NCBI RefSeq assembly: GCF_000001735.4 | Contig: NC_003074.8 | Location: 23,257,261 to 23,321,260 of the forward strand | Direction of reading: 5' to 3' | DNA length: 64,000 bases | DNA from: Arabidopsis thaliana | Taxonomy: Eukaryota; Streptophyta; Magnoliopsida; Brassicales; Brassicaceae | Program-made: the position numbers and the translations under genes | In this document: positions 45,407 through 57,571 of the stretch, in pieces | Position numbering within the stretch: the stretch's first letter is position 1 | How the letters are laid out: every line of letters starts with the position of its first letter | The notes under the pieces: generated by a model | Told to the model about the DNA's origin: nothing | Database searches by the model: none | The model's input: only the letters and a program-made list of their open reading frames with translations

Positions 45407-48400
45407 ATGGCTCCGAGCCGCAAGAGAGGGGGTGGTAGGGCTGCGGCGGCATCATCCGCTCGCCGAGAGTGGAAGGTTGGCGATCTCGTTCTTGCCAAAG
45501 TCAAAGGATTTCCTGCTTGGCCTGCCGTGGTATGTGCATCTATGGCTTTGCTTTTTCTGCTATTTCTTCTCTTTTCTGTTTGGTTCTGCAAGAATTGCTT
45601 ATTAGATTCATGATTTAGTTTCCAGTTGACGGTAGAAATAGCTATAAATTTAGGGTTTGAAGTTGCATGTATGTGCATCTGTATATAATTCAGATGAAAG
45701 TTCCTCTCTGGGATTAGCAACTGCCTAAGGGATATGGATATTTTCAGAGGGGTTGGTGACCTTATCTAGTTTTTGGCAGATTGCAGGAATACCCGTGATT
45801 AGTTGTTGTAGTTGTTAGTAGATTACCACTGATCCAGACTTTCGTTTAGCAACTTTATAGGCCATTTTACATCTTCTAAGTTTTGGATATATGATGATTA
45901 TTCCCTATAATATCCCATTTGCCACTTTCCAGACCAGTTTGAATTTGATTTTTTGGATCACTTGCTCCTGTGCTAATTGCTGGGAGTGATTTCAGGTTGA
46001 CGAACCGGAAAAATGGGGCCACTCAGCCGATTCGAAGAAAGTAACTGTTCACTTTTTTGGCACTCAACAGATGTGAGTTCTCAGGCCTTTAGTATCACCC
46101 TCATATATTTTGTTTTGCTTTCTGGTCATACTTCCCAAATGCTTACATTTTCAGTGCGAGTTCCTATTTGTCATCCTACACTTATTTTAGGTCCTTAAAT
46201 TTTGTGTCCCCGTTTGAGTTGATTAATTCATTTTATTATGATTCTTATTCGAGGAGATAAACTTCGGTTCTTGTCTCACTAGATTAGGACGTAGAAGCTG
46301 GTACCTTGGTTATGGCTGTAGATTTTAACCTTTCCTGTTCCGGCAGGATCAATTTGCTGTGATGTATGTTCTCTAACAGACACCACTAAGCTCTAATTTT
46401 ACTTGGTTTAGAATCTGAATCATTCCTGGTTTGAACTTCTGTGTTCACTTGAGTTAATGATAATTGAGTCGATTTTCTTCTTTCCAGATGTTTCGCAATA
46501 GTGCTTCTTTGTTGAACTTATCGTTAGCAATTTTGTGTAGAGCTTCCATATCTGTTGGATGGTGACTTTTGTTATCATTTATCTTAAAGCCTTTTGCATG
46601 TTGAATTCTCTGAAAACTCTTTAATCATTTACTTTGCAGATTAGCATCAGCATTTAGCGAATGTTCTTTTTGTTGCTTCATTCATTCCCACGGTTAAGTG
46701 GATACTGATGTATAATTATTATGACGAAGCATTTTAGCACAACTGTCTGCTTTTCAAATTTAATTGGTTTTTAAGGAATCAGTCCAAGGTTGTAGTAAAC
46801 TATGCTCACTGTCTCTTCCCTCTAGATCAGTTAAATGTTATTTATTTTAGGGTATGCAGTTAGTAATATTTTCTGGTGTATGTGCAGAGCTTTTTGCAAT
46901 CATGGTGATGTTGAATCATTTACTGAGGAGAAGAAGCAATCACTTTTGACAAGACGGCACGCCAAAGGTTCAGATTTTGTCCGTGCTGTCAAGGAGATCA
47001 CAGAGAGTTACGAGAAGCTGAAGCAGCAGGACCAAGCTAGTGGGCCTAAATATGCTGAAGAAACAACTGCTGGAAGTTCTGGGAACACTTCACAGCTGCC
47101 TCAGGCCTGTGAAAATCTAATTGGTTCAAGACTTGACACTCAAATAGAGTCAAGTTCTAGTCATGGTAGAGATGAGTTGACTCTTCTCAGCGAAGATGCT
47201 TCAGCTGCTGAACAAATGCTAGCCCTGCGTCATAACACTCTAGCTCATAATGGTGCCTGTGATAGTGCAGCAGCTAAAGATCTATGTGAGATAGCTACAT
47301 ATTCCTCAAGGAGAAGAAATGAAAGGGTGCGGGCTCTAAAGTATGCTCCACAGAGTATAATATTACCGGTTGAGCACTCTAAAATCTCATCAAGGTTGGA
47401 ATTGGATAGAGTTCAAAGGTCCATGCTTCAATGCAGTGATGGTGGTCCAAGTGTCAATAGTATAAATGGCAAAGCTATAAGAAGGAGAAAAAGAATCCGT
47501 ACGTCAGGTCAATCTGAATCAGATGACGTGGTTTCATCAGATCTAAATCTGCACGGATCTGATGAGGACAACGCATCTGAAATTGCTACAGTTGAATCTA
47601 ACAATAATAGTAGGAATGAAGGCAATGGTGTGGATTCTGGTTCCAAAGTTGAGTATTCTGATGCCGTTGGTGAGGGTTGTGACGGAGGTCATGAGCTTAA
47701 CAAAGGGCTTGATTTTCATATTAGCACCATGGTTAAGAGGAAGAAGAGGAAACCCACCAGAAAACGTGAAACCAGTGACATTATTGACCCTCCTGCTAAA
47801 GTTGAAGCAGAAGGTCTTGGGCCCAATGCATGTGATAGCTGCCAGAGATCTCAAAATTCTCATGAAAGGCTGAATGAGAGGCCCTGTGAAGAGAATGGTG
47901 ATGAACATTTGCCTCTGGTAAAGCGAGCCAGAGTTCGAATGAGTAGAGCTTTTTATGCTGATGAAAAGGTCAATGCCTCTTCACAGGTGGAAGAGAGATC
48001 GTCGAAAGACACCCTACTAAGTGCAGCTTTGCAGACAAGCCCTTCTGTGAATCATGAAAATGGTATTGGTTCTGGTCATGATACTTCTGCAGCCGAAGAA
48101 TTTAACAGCTTTGAGTTGTCTGCTAAGCTTTCAGGTGTTATGGTTGATGTAGTGCCTTCTCATATGGAGAAACCTTCAGACAGAATGTCTCCTTCTGTGG
48201 CCTGTGTTCAGACTGTAGGAGATAGACAAACGGCTGTGAATTTCCATGAGAACGAGTTTACCATGACACTAGATGATGAAGTAACTCGAGCACAATCTAA
48301 CCAACTTAGCAGTTTGGTAGAAACAGAAGCTCGTGTTCCTGAAGTAGTTCAGGGATGTTCTGAGGAATCGCAAACTGGGAACTGTCTAATTAGTGAGACT

Positions 48401-51400
48401 GATCCTATTGATATACAATGCTCACATCAAAGTGAGAAACATGAAACCCCTTTGAATCCTGATATCGTTGATTCATCTGCAAATAAGTCCCCCGGTTTAT
48501 GCTCGAGTTTGGATATGACAACAACAGTGGTACCTGCTCAATCTCCTCACCAACACAAAATCCAGGAGTATGATTCTAGTGACCATTCATTGGTCATTGT
48601 TGGAGATTCTCTTAATGGAAAATGTGAGAAAATTGATTACTGTATGACTCAGGTTGTTCAGTCCCAAGCCTTAGAACCGCCGCCTCCATTGTTCTGTTCA
48701 GTGGTCAATTATCAGGAGGTTGAAAACCTGCAGGAGACTGAAAATACTCTTTGGAAAGAAAACCAAGGAAGTCCCGGTAAAGAACTTGATAGTGACAAAC
48801 AAGCTCACATGATACAGAATCCAGTACTCTCTGCTACTGAAAGTGAAATGATCGTAGATGATGCGGAACCTCAGTATGAAACTGTATATAGTCACTGTGC
48901 AGATGCTGTGGAGAACAGAGAGCTGGAAAAGAGGTGAGTCTACTGATTTTGTCTCTACTCCTATACTAACCTCTGATTCTATGTTGTTTCCTTTTTTGAT
49001 TTTCCTTATTAGAAAAACTTTTCTAATTACAATCATGTGTTCAATTTCTAACCACATTGGAATATTTTATGCATGGAGTCCTCATAGGCAGATTGATGTA
49101 GAACATGACTAGGAATCTATCTATTCACTTTTTGACATAAAATTCCATTTCTTTGTTATTTCTTTCTTTCTTTGTAATTTGCATTTTCCTTTTACAGTTG
49201 AAGATTCCCAGTTCCTATTTAAATTTTCTCTTGCTTTGAAAGTCTATGTAGAGGATATGCATATTGAGTTTAAGCAAAACATCAATTAGATTAAGTTTCT
49301 TCAGACTTTATCTTGGTCAAGTTTTTCCAATTCACGGAACTGGTTGACTAACAGTATGGTATGTCTGTGTGCATTGGCAGTTGTGAGGTTGATGAGCAGA
49401 AGGAGCAGATGCAAGCCACCAATTCTATCTCAGTATCTGAGAACTTTTCACGTGAAAAATTGAATTCATCTCCTGCAAGGGGTACTCCAAATTGCAACTC
49501 AGTATGCCGAATTTCTACCGCAGAAAGTGAAAATGCTATGCAGAACAACAGTTATTACAGCACCAATGTTCAGTATGGTGAGAACAAATCATTAAATGTT
49601 GACACTGTCAAAGAAGAAAGCAAAGTTGAAACAGGCACAACTCAGGTGAAGAAAGTTGTTAGTTCTGATGTGCAATGCACTGTTGAGTCTTTTGAGACTG
49701 CACTTGACTCATTGGTGAGGACAAAGGAGACCATTGGCCGAGCAACTCGCTTGGCTATGGACTTGGCGAAATTTGGCGTTTCAGCAAAGGTATGAAACGT
49801 TCTCTCTGCTTGTGATCTTGTCTTATCTGTTTGTGGATGCCACATGTTAATTAGAGGTGGAATCCAATCGGAGACAAATTTCTTCTTATAGATTGTTAAA
49901 ACATTGTACCTGGATCTGTCCCATGCTATATACCTATTTGCATTTATCAAATAGTTAATTGCGAGAACATGTCAAATTGTCAATACCAACTTTATGTATT
50001 ACTACGAATTAGAGAAACACCTTATATATATTGTTTTGTCTACTGATTTTAGGATGCTGTAGGCATCCAGCCACTCTTTTCAAGCAAAGGACTAGGGCAA
50101 TCCTTATTATCTTATCTTACCGTTTTAATGTGGAAAGGGACTTTTTGCACGGTGCTTTTGTGTAATTTATAAAACACTATTTTGCAGACTTTTGTCTAAT
50201 GTTGTTAATGATGCTCTAAGAATCTCTATGTCTAAAATTAGGCGATGGAAATTCTGGCCCACACTTTGGAAAGTGAGTCAAATTTACAAAGGAGGGTGGA
50301 TTTATTTTTCCTTGTGGATTCTATTGCTCAGTGCTCCAAAGGTTTGAATGGTGAGTATGCTGTTTTTGCTTAGTTGCATCATTGATGTTCTCAATGGCGA
50401 GTTAACTTTGTGAATACTACCTTTCTATTCAGGTGATGCTGGTGGTGTTTATCTTTCATCCATTCAGGCTATGCTACCTCGCCTATTAACTGCTGCTGTC
50501 CCAGCTGGAGCTACCACACAAGAAAACCGAAAACAGTGCTTGAAGGTATGCGATTTTAGTTAGATATTCTTTTTCTTATGAATACTAACTCTCACCCTTT
50601 CTGCTCTTATATAGGTTTTGAGGCTTTGGCTTGAAAGACGGATCCTTCCTGAATCTATAGTTCGTCACCATATAAGAGAACTTGATTCGCTTAGTAATGT
50701 TCCTGCTTGCCTCTATTCTCGGCGATCCGCTCGAACAGAAAGGGCGCTGGATGACCCTGTTAGAGATATGGAGGGTATACTGGTGGATGAATATGGAAGG
50801 TGAGAGTTGAGTCTAATCAGTTTTGGGATCTTGATTTCTTTATCTCTAGGGTCATAACTTTTTTCACCTTTTTGTTTCAGTAATTCAACTCTCCAGCTTC
50901 ATGGATTCTGCATACCTCCAATACTTAGGGATGAAGACGAAGGAAGTGACTCGGATGGGGGTGATTTTGAGTCTGTCACCCCTGAACACGAGTCAAGAAG
51001 CCTTGAAGAACATGTCACACCGTCCATTACCGAAAGGCATACCCGTATACTGGAAGATGTTGATGGTGAGCTTGAAATGGAAGACGTGGCTCCACCTTGG
51101 GAAGGTGGAAGCAGTGCTAGTGCGATCACAGATCAAGCTGATAATAGAGAGTCTGCAAATTGTCTGCTTGTCCCTGGAACTTCACATCAGAATGTTACCT
51201 CGTCATCTCCACCAGCTCGCCCTTCGCAGAATGCTCAGTTGGCAATGTCTAATTCCTACTCAAATGGCTTTGACTACCGCAGAAATCCCAGCATGCAGGT
51301 GCGTCCTTTTTCTTCTTTTAGAATCTTTTGCAGTTAACAAAGTGAGGATTCAGACATAGTTAATAACTTAATTTGTGGTTAATATTCAAGGGCGACTATC

Positions 51401-52315
51401 ATGCCGGTCCTCCAAGGATGAATCCCCCAATGCATTACGGAAGTCCTGAACCATCTTATAGTTCCCGAGTATCTTTGTCAAAAAGCATGCCACGTGGGGA
51501 GGGTTCTAACTTCCAGCATAGGCCATATCCATCTTCTCATCCCCCACCTCCTCCGCCATCACATCATTATTCATATATGGAGCCGGACCACCATATAAAG
51601 TCGCGGAGAGAAGGTCTATCATACCCTCACAGATCTCATTACACACTGGAATTTGACGAAAGGAATTATCAAGACAGCTATGAGAGAATGAGGCCTGAAC
51701 CATGCGAGAATCGAGACAATTGGAGATATCATCCGCCCTCTTCTCATGGTGGACTCCGATACCTTTTTTTTTTTTTTCCTTATAATTCTCATGCATGCTA
51801 ATAGGCATATATGAATGCATATATGAATGCATATCTGCGCACACAAGCACTTGCTCATGGATGCTAATAGGCGTGAATGCTTTTCTTTTTTTTATATTGC
51901 AGGTCCACGATATCATGACAGACACAAAGGACCTCATCAATCGAGCTCATACAGTGGGCATCACCGTGACTCAGGAAGGTTGCAGAACAATAGGTGGAGT
52001 GATTCTCCGCGTGCATATAACAATAGACACTCTTATCACTATAAGCAGCATTCGGAAGGTCCTGTTCCAGTAGGAATGAGAGGTAATATGGAAATTCATA
52101 CTTGTTCCACGTCATGAATCAGAGCCTTTTCTTATACTGGAATTGTTTCCTAGGTTTAGAAACTCTGACATTTTCTTTTGACTGGGGATTTTATATCATT
52201 AGGTCTCTGAGATTCGAGATTGTTTTGCTTGTCCTGTGGGTATATCTTGAATATAAAAATGAACTTGGAGTATGTTTGTGGATATGCAGATCCAGGGACG
52301 TGGCATCAAAGGTGA
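45407..52315 (+). CDS. HULK3: HUA2-like protein 3 (PWWP + CID)
   Basis: Eleven exons join to 1347 aa: 45407-45529, 45996-46072, 46888-48933, 49381-49789, 50242-50350, 50433-50545, 50615-50799, 50881-51298, 51391-51748, 51903-52082 and 52290-52315. The PWWP domain lies at about residues 22-85 (WKVGDLVLAKVKGFPAWPAV, VDEPEKWGH, VHFFGTQQIAFCNHGD). A long disordered, Ser/Glu-rich region with basic patches (RRRKRIRTS, KRKKRKPTRKRE) follows. The RNA-Pol II CTD-interacting domain is at about 848-985 (FETALDSLVRTKETIGRATR, LFFLVDSIAQCSKG, VLRLWLERRILPESIV). The tail is rich in Pro, His, Tyr and Arg (PPPPPPSHHYSYMEP). HUA2 proteins act in the nucleus in splicing and polyadenylation of FLC and AG. Exon 2 ends at an unusual AT/gtgagt, kept because it restores the PWWP frame. 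Two uORFs lie in the leader. Confidence 0.95.
51795..51870 (+). repeat. Short direct repeats in HULK3 intron 9
   Basis: CATATATGAATG occurs twice in tandem (about 51806-51829), and ATGCTAATAGG occurs at about 51795 and again at about 51860. A run of 12-13 T lies 20 bp inside the intron. Local slippage products. Confidence 0.6.
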
Positions 52316-52900
52316 GTGGGAGACAAGAGATGAAGAAGGGCAAAGGTGCAGTCTGCTCTAAATGAAAGACATTTGGGCTATAGTCATGGAAAAGAAGAAA
52401 TAGGGAGAAACAAGTGTAGGTTGGAAAGACCTGGGCCACTTGAGAGAGATGTTAATATACAAAAGAAAAAAGGCACAGTTGGTGTGTGTACATATGACCA
52501 AAAACGTCGTGGAGAAGGCTAAAGAAACAGTCGTGAAAAGCCATTTGTTGTAGTAGAGAGAGAGAGATTTGAGTTAGGCAATACTGTCACTGATTTAGGC
52601 ATTTGATATTTTGTAAACAAAATTTTTTGGTTTATTTTTGGGGAGTGGTGGTAATACACACTAATATGCATTTCTGTCACCTGGAGAGATGAGATGTCTC
52701 TAAAAAATGGTCAAAGAGGCGATTAATTAGTTAAATAGCAAATGGAAAAAACAATTAGGGATGGGTTTGTTTGTTACCAAGGAATTAACATAACAGCTGT
52801 AATGCTGCTGCGAGATAAAATGAACAATGAAGAAGCGGAGACCTGTTGACTTCAAATAATTTTAATTAGTTTCTTCTGTGCGATAGAGATCGATCGAGAG
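52316..52900. other. Spacer: HULK3 3' UTR and GPX5 promoter
   Basis: 585 bp. A GA-rich start is probably the HULK3 3' UTR; the final about 100 bp are the GPX5 leader. Nothing else is seen. Confidence 0.55.
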
Positions 52901-53940
52901 ATGGGTGCTTCATCATCATCATCTGTGTCGGAGAAATCAATCCATCAATTCACCGTCAAGGTTTTCTAATTTATGAATCCCTTTTCTTCATTGTTTGTTT
53001 ATCTGATGAATGAATGCGTTTCTGACTTGTTTGTCTGATCTATCGGAAATTAGGATAGCTCCGGCAAGGAGGTTGACCTAAGCGTGTATCAAGGGAAAGT
53101 GCTGCTCGTCGTCAACGTCGCTTCTAAATGGTCCGTCAGATCCTCCGATCATCTTCTCTCTAGTTAATTATTATTTCTTGATTCTAAATTTTTTGTTAAC
53201 AAACAATTTGGGGAACAGCGGATTCACGGAGTCCAATTACACCCAGCTGACGGAACTTTACCGGAAATATAAAGATCAAGGTCAGACCATACAAGAATAT
53301 TAGAATAGGAATGTATATATTCCTTTCTAATAAAGAAGACTCTTCTTCTTTTGCTTTCCCTTGTTACTTCATCGTTTATGTAAGATTTTTTGTTTTGGTT
53401 TCCTTTGGATCATCATCAGGTTTTGTGGTATTGGCGTTTCCTTGCAACCAGTTTCTGTCCCAAGAGCCTGGCACCAGCGAAGAGGCTCATCAATTTGCTT
53501 GTACTCGCTTTAAGGCTGAATACCCTGTTTTCCAAAAGGTACCTCAACAAACAAGACACTTTTCTTCTTCATATGCCTTTAATAGGTAGCTGATTTTGTA
53601 AGTTTATAACTAAGCATGAATGATCATGATCATCTATGTGTGTGTGTAGGTGCGTGTAAATGGACAAAACGCTGCACCAGTCTACAAATTCCTCAAATCT
53701 AAGAAACCCTCTTTTCTTGGAAGTCGTATCAAATGGAACTTCACCAAGTTCTTGGTCGGCAAAGATGGTCAAGTCATTGATCGTTATGGCACAACTGTTT
53801 CACCTCTATCCATCCAGGTCTCTAACTCTCTTGTTCTTCATATTCTATTATAAAATCATATCACTCTTTTATGGCTTACTTCATGTTTGTTTTCTGCATA
53901 ACAGAAAGACATCGAGAAAGCCCTTGCACAAGAATTGTGA
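52901..53940 (+). CDS. GPX5: Glutathione peroxidase-like 5 (thioredoxin-dependent)
   Basis: Six exons: 52901-52960, 53054-53130, 53219-53280, 53420-53538, 53650-53817 and 53905-53940. Product 173 aa. The start [13 protein letters not shown] has Gly2 in a good N-myristoylation context, fitting the known plasma-membrane anchoring of GPX4/5. The peroxidatic residue is Cys46 in VNVASKCGFTE (Cys in place of mammalian Sec). The family motif LAFPCNQF, the third Cys in HQFACTRF used in disulfide catalysis, and the catalytic Gln/Trp/Asn surroundings ([11 protein letters not shown]) are present. The enzyme reduces hydroperoxides with thioredoxin. No chloroplast or mitochondrial extension is present. 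Confidence 0.96.
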
Positions 53941-55792
53941 ACACGCACAGAGATATTTGACTCCTTTGGAAGAAACTTCTCTCATACTCTCGGTCATGCA
54001 GTCAAGTTTCTACATTTCCCATTGCACCTTCCATATGGGCCTTGTATTCATCTTATGTGTAACTCTACTAGCCATTTCTTTTGTGAAATTTGATCAAAGG
54101 TGATTCCAATAAGTTGATTTGAACCCATAAAAAAAAGAAAAAAAAAAACTAATTCCAACAAATACAAACCACCAGCTAAGCTAAAGATTAGACGAAATCA
54201 GCAAGATCAAAATAAAACATCAATGATTTTCACTCAAGAGAACGCCTATAACAACGTCTTAGGATACCAAAAGACATTTTAGTCTATCTATCACTCTCAC
54301 CATTTACTTTTTATGGTGCAAATTACTCAGTTTCGACGATAATTAATGTTTAAATCTGTCTCATGTGTTCAATGAGAACTTCTTTCCATCTGTAATGTAT
54401 CGATTATAAGTGGCGTATCACTCTCACGTGCGCTGTTTGTGAAACGTGGCAGACAATTGAAGAAATAGAGAGTACAAAGGAGAAAAAAGGAGTACTTAAA
54501 AGGAGACCTTGACCACTCTTTCATGCATCCATCCTTCTTCTTTCTTGTCTTATCAGTTTCTTTTGCTTTTGTTAGAGATTAGTCAAACTACTGATATTAT
54601 TAACATTAACCATTTTTATGGCTTTATTTTGTGAACAAACGACCCACCTATCCCATAATCACTAATTAGACATTACAACTAGTGTACTGTCTTTTCCATT
54701 TTATTTTTTCTCTGTGTATTATATTTACATTTTTTCTTCTTCTTCGATTAGCACTGGGTATCCCGTCAAGAGTTTTCAAAACCGAAGATAGGGACCAATA
54801 CCAACTACTCCCGAAAGTGAGCAAGCCCCGAGCTTTCCTCCATGAGTCTACGTGACCCGAACAAAGCTACTTAGTTTGGAGATTTGTGTAGAGCCCCGTC
54901 CTTTAGGTTCTGGCTCAACTACCATTGCACTGCCTTTTATTTGCATCGTTTTTGCTATGGTGCTTAATACATTCAAGGGCTTTGGTGTAGCCATTTCGGT
55001 GCTTTAGTTGAGGCATAGTGAGAAATTTAGGGAAATTATACAATGAAAGCATACAATTTTCTTCTTTAACAACACAATGAAATTAGAAACGGAAACCCTC
55101 TTAATTAATAGTTTAACTGATACCAATTTGGATCAATTCCAAAGCTTATAGTCAATGGCATGAAATGAGTGATGTGGTGGGATGAACGTAACATTCATGC
55201 TAAACTCGTAAGCAAATCCATAATTAAGAAGTTGATCGTGATTTATTTAATTACATTTCCTAACTACCAAATTAGAGATATTTAATCATTCCATTCGCAC
55301 CTAACACACAGCAAGACATAAAGACCCACAAACCACAGGCTCCATCATTAAGACTCATGTGTGCATGAACAGAAGTTTTCTGTTCAAACAATATCCTCAC
55401 CGCAAAATCAAATTTGAAAACATGATAAGCTTTTTCGAAAAAAGGAAAAAAAAAATGATACCAAATTGTTTCGAACATTTAATCAATGATAGAAACTAAA
55501 CATAAGGTTTTAGTTCAAAAGCGAAGCTAATGGTGAAAGCATCATGCCTTTTCTTCACACTTAGAAACATGTAGGTCCTCCATATTATTCAGTTCAATAA
55601 TGTATCTTAATTTTATCCTATATTTGCATTTTAGATTATATCTACCAAATTATCTCTACACTATGTGCCAAATTATTTGAATCGAGTTCGAGTCAGCATG
55701 TATACTAGTATATAAGCAATCTATCTCTCTAGCAGCCAAACACACACACACGAATAGTTTACTTTGAAAATTTCTCGATATATAGGATCTCA
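53941..55792. other. Spacer between GPX5 and RTFL14
   Basis: 1.85 kb. It starts with the GPX5 3' UTR. A GC-richer, non-coding island (about 54750-55020) stands out, described in the findings. The rest is AT-rich, ending with the RTFL14 TATA box (TATAAG at 55711-55716) and leader. No other gene is supported. Confidence 0.5.
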
Positions 55793-55939
55793 ATGGCAGG
55801 GACAGTAGTATTGAGATGCTGCACTAGTGTAACCAAGGTTAGGACATGGAAAAGATGTTCGAAGCAGATAAAGGAGCAAAGGGCTCGTCTTTACATCATC
55901 TGGAAATGTGCTGTCTTTCTTCTCTCCTCCCATGATTGA
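55793..55939 (+). CDS. RTFL14: DVL/RTFL small polypeptide (RTFL14), 48 aa
   Basis: ATG at 55793 starts MAGTVVLRCCTSVTK and runs 48 codons to TGA at 55937-55939, too short to be found by length cut-offs. The C-terminal half carries the RTF/DVL motif: KEQRARLYIIWKCAVFLLSS, ending in the conserved HD, compared with the family pattern of basic residues, ARLYI-hydrophobic-CV, then W/S-HD. These peptides are membrane-associated and alter organ shape, trichome and silique growth when overexpressed. TATATAAG is 80 bp upstream. The last residue is Asp, as in most members. The symbol is from memory; the family is clear. Confidence 0.9.
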   Translation: MAGTVVLRCCTSVTKVRTWKRCSKQIKEQRARLYIIWKCAVFLLSSHD

Positions 55940-56356
55940 TCCATATACATATGATATAATCAATCACCAAATTCCTTTCTTCTTGGTTATGTATTAGTTC
56001 AGTTCCAAACTAATTAACTAGCTATTTAATTAAACGTATATACCATAATGTAAATTTTTAATTGTAATCATCGAAAATATCGATACCTACTGTCATTTGG
56101 TCATCAATCGGAAGTTCTGTTTTGTAAATAGAGATACTAATAAGAACAAAAAAGACCACAATATGGTGTTGTCTTCTTGATTGGTGCTAAAAACATTTGC
56201 CTTGATAAACAAAAAGTTCAAAAACGATGCGCGTGGTTTAAACTTGCTCTTAACACGCGTGGTGATCTTGTAGTTCTGGTCTTTCAGGGTTTAAAGGCAT
56301 ATTTCTTTCTCACGCTCCGGCGAAAAACCCTAATTTCTGCTAAGATCAAATCAGGA
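55940..56356. other. Promoter of the PORR gene
   Basis: About 400 bp, AT-rich, ending in a leader with TTCTCACGCTCCGGCGAAAAACCC. The ORF stretch before 56357 has no family sequence. Confidence 0.55.
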
Positions 56357-57571
56357 ATGGTGCTCAGAAACTTAACCATTTCTTACGAAATCATCAAATC
56401 TCTGAAACATGCCAAAGAACATAGTTTAGGGATTCAAATCCGATGGATCTCGAGCCTGAAAGTGGTATGGAAGAAAGACACGAGGCTAGACGAAGCCATC
56501 GAGCAGGACAAGCGTTACAAGCTCTGTGCTCGGGTTGTGAAAGAAGTCCTGAACGAGCCAGGTCAAGTCATTCCTCTCAGATACCTCGAAAAACGGCGCG
56601 AGAGGCTACGTCTCACTTTCAAAGCTAAGAGCTTTGTTGAAATGAACCCTTCCCTGTTCGAGATCTACTACGATCGGATCAAACCCAAGTCCGATCCCGT
56701 CCAATTCCTCCGCCCCACGCCTCGTCTCAGAGCTTTCCTCGACGAAGAGCAGAGGATTTACTCTGAGAATGAGCCTTTACTTGTTTCCAAGCTCTGCCAA
56801 TTGCTGATGATGGCTAAAGATAAGGTTATCAGTGCAGATAAACTGGTTCATGTGAAGAGAGATTTCGGATTTCCGAACGATTTTCTGATGAAATTGGTTC
56901 AGAAATACCCTAATTACTTCAGGCTAACCGGTTTACCTGAAGAAGGTAAGTCCTTTCTTGAGCTAGTCTCTTGGAACCCTGATTTCGCCAAATCGAAGAT
57001 TGAGCTGAGAGCAGAAGACGAGACCCTTAAAACCGGTGTCCGGATTCGACCCAATTACAATGTGAAATTGCCGTCTGGTTTTTTCCTAAGGAAGGAGATG
57101 AGAGAGTGGACTAGGGATTGGTTAGAGCAAGACTACATATCACCATATGAGGATGTGTCTCATTTAGACCAAGCTTCTAAGGAAATGGAGAAACGAACTG
57201 TTGGTGTTGTGCACGAATTGCTTTCTCTGTCACTGTTGAAAAGAGTCCCTGTGCCTACACTTGGCAAGTTCTGCGATGAGTTCCGGTTTTCCAACGCGTT
57301 CTCGAGTGTTTTCACTCGTCATTCAGGTATATTCTACTTGTCGTTAAAAGGAGGGATCAAGACTGCAGTGTTGAGAGAAGCTTATAAAGACGATGAGCTT
57401 GTTGATAGAGATCCTTTGCTTGCTATTAAGGATAAGTTCCTGAGGTTATTAGAGGAAGGATGGCAAGAAAGGAAAGATAGACTGAAGCTGCAGAGGGAAC
57501 AAGTTCAGAAAGACAGGGAGATGATGTTAGCAGCGAAAAGCAATGAACCGATAGAGCGTCTCTGTGATTAA
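56357..57571 (+). CDS. PORR-domain (plant organelle RNA recognition) protein
   Basis: Intronless, 404 aa. I chose the ATG at 56357 (MVLRNLTISYEI); an in-frame ORF reaches upstream to 56177 but its sequence is leader-like. A basic amphipathic start suggests mitochondrial import. The PORR domain fills most of the protein: RWISSLKVVWKKDTRLDEAI, LRYLEKRRERLRLTFKAKSF, PSLFEIYYDRIKP, RPTPRLRAFLDEE, KLCQLLMMAKDKV, DFGFPNDFLMKLVQKYPNYF and HSGIFYLSLKGG. PORR proteins such as WTF1, WTF9 and RPD1 bind organellar group II introns and are needed for splicing. Automated databases label such genes ubiquitin C-terminal hydrolase family, which I think is a misleading transfer. The C-terminal end is a charged helix (EEGWQERKDRLKLQREQVQK). 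Confidence 0.9.
   Translation: MVLRNLTISYEIIKSLKHAKEHSLGIQIRWISSLKVVWKKDTRLDEAIEQDKRYKLCARVVKEVLNEPGQVIPLRYLEKRRERLRLTFKAKSFVEMNPSLFEIYYDRIKPKSDPVQFLRPTPRLRAFLDEEQRIYSENEPLLVSKLCQLLMMAKDKVISADKLVHVKRDFGFPNDFLMKLVQKYPNYFRLTGLPEEGKSFLELVSWNPDFAKSKIELRAEDETLKTGVRIRPNYNVKLPSGFFLRKEMREWTRDWLEQDYISPYEDVSHLDQASKEMEKRTVGVVHELLSLSLLKRVPVPTLGKFCDEFRFSNAFSSVFTRHSGIFYLSLKGGIKTAVLREAYKDDELVDRDPLLAIKDKFLRLLEEGWQERKDRLKLQREQVQKDREMMLAAKSNEPIERLCD

Noticed and set aside
47543-47908. ORFs of 121 aa (minus) and 103 aa (plus) inside HULK3 exon 3
   Set aside because: Shadows of the large exon; no family similarity.
52102-52365. 87-aa ORF at the HULK3 3' end
   Set aside because: Runs through intron 10 in another frame and through the real stop; the spliced HULK3 end DPGTWHQR fits the family better.
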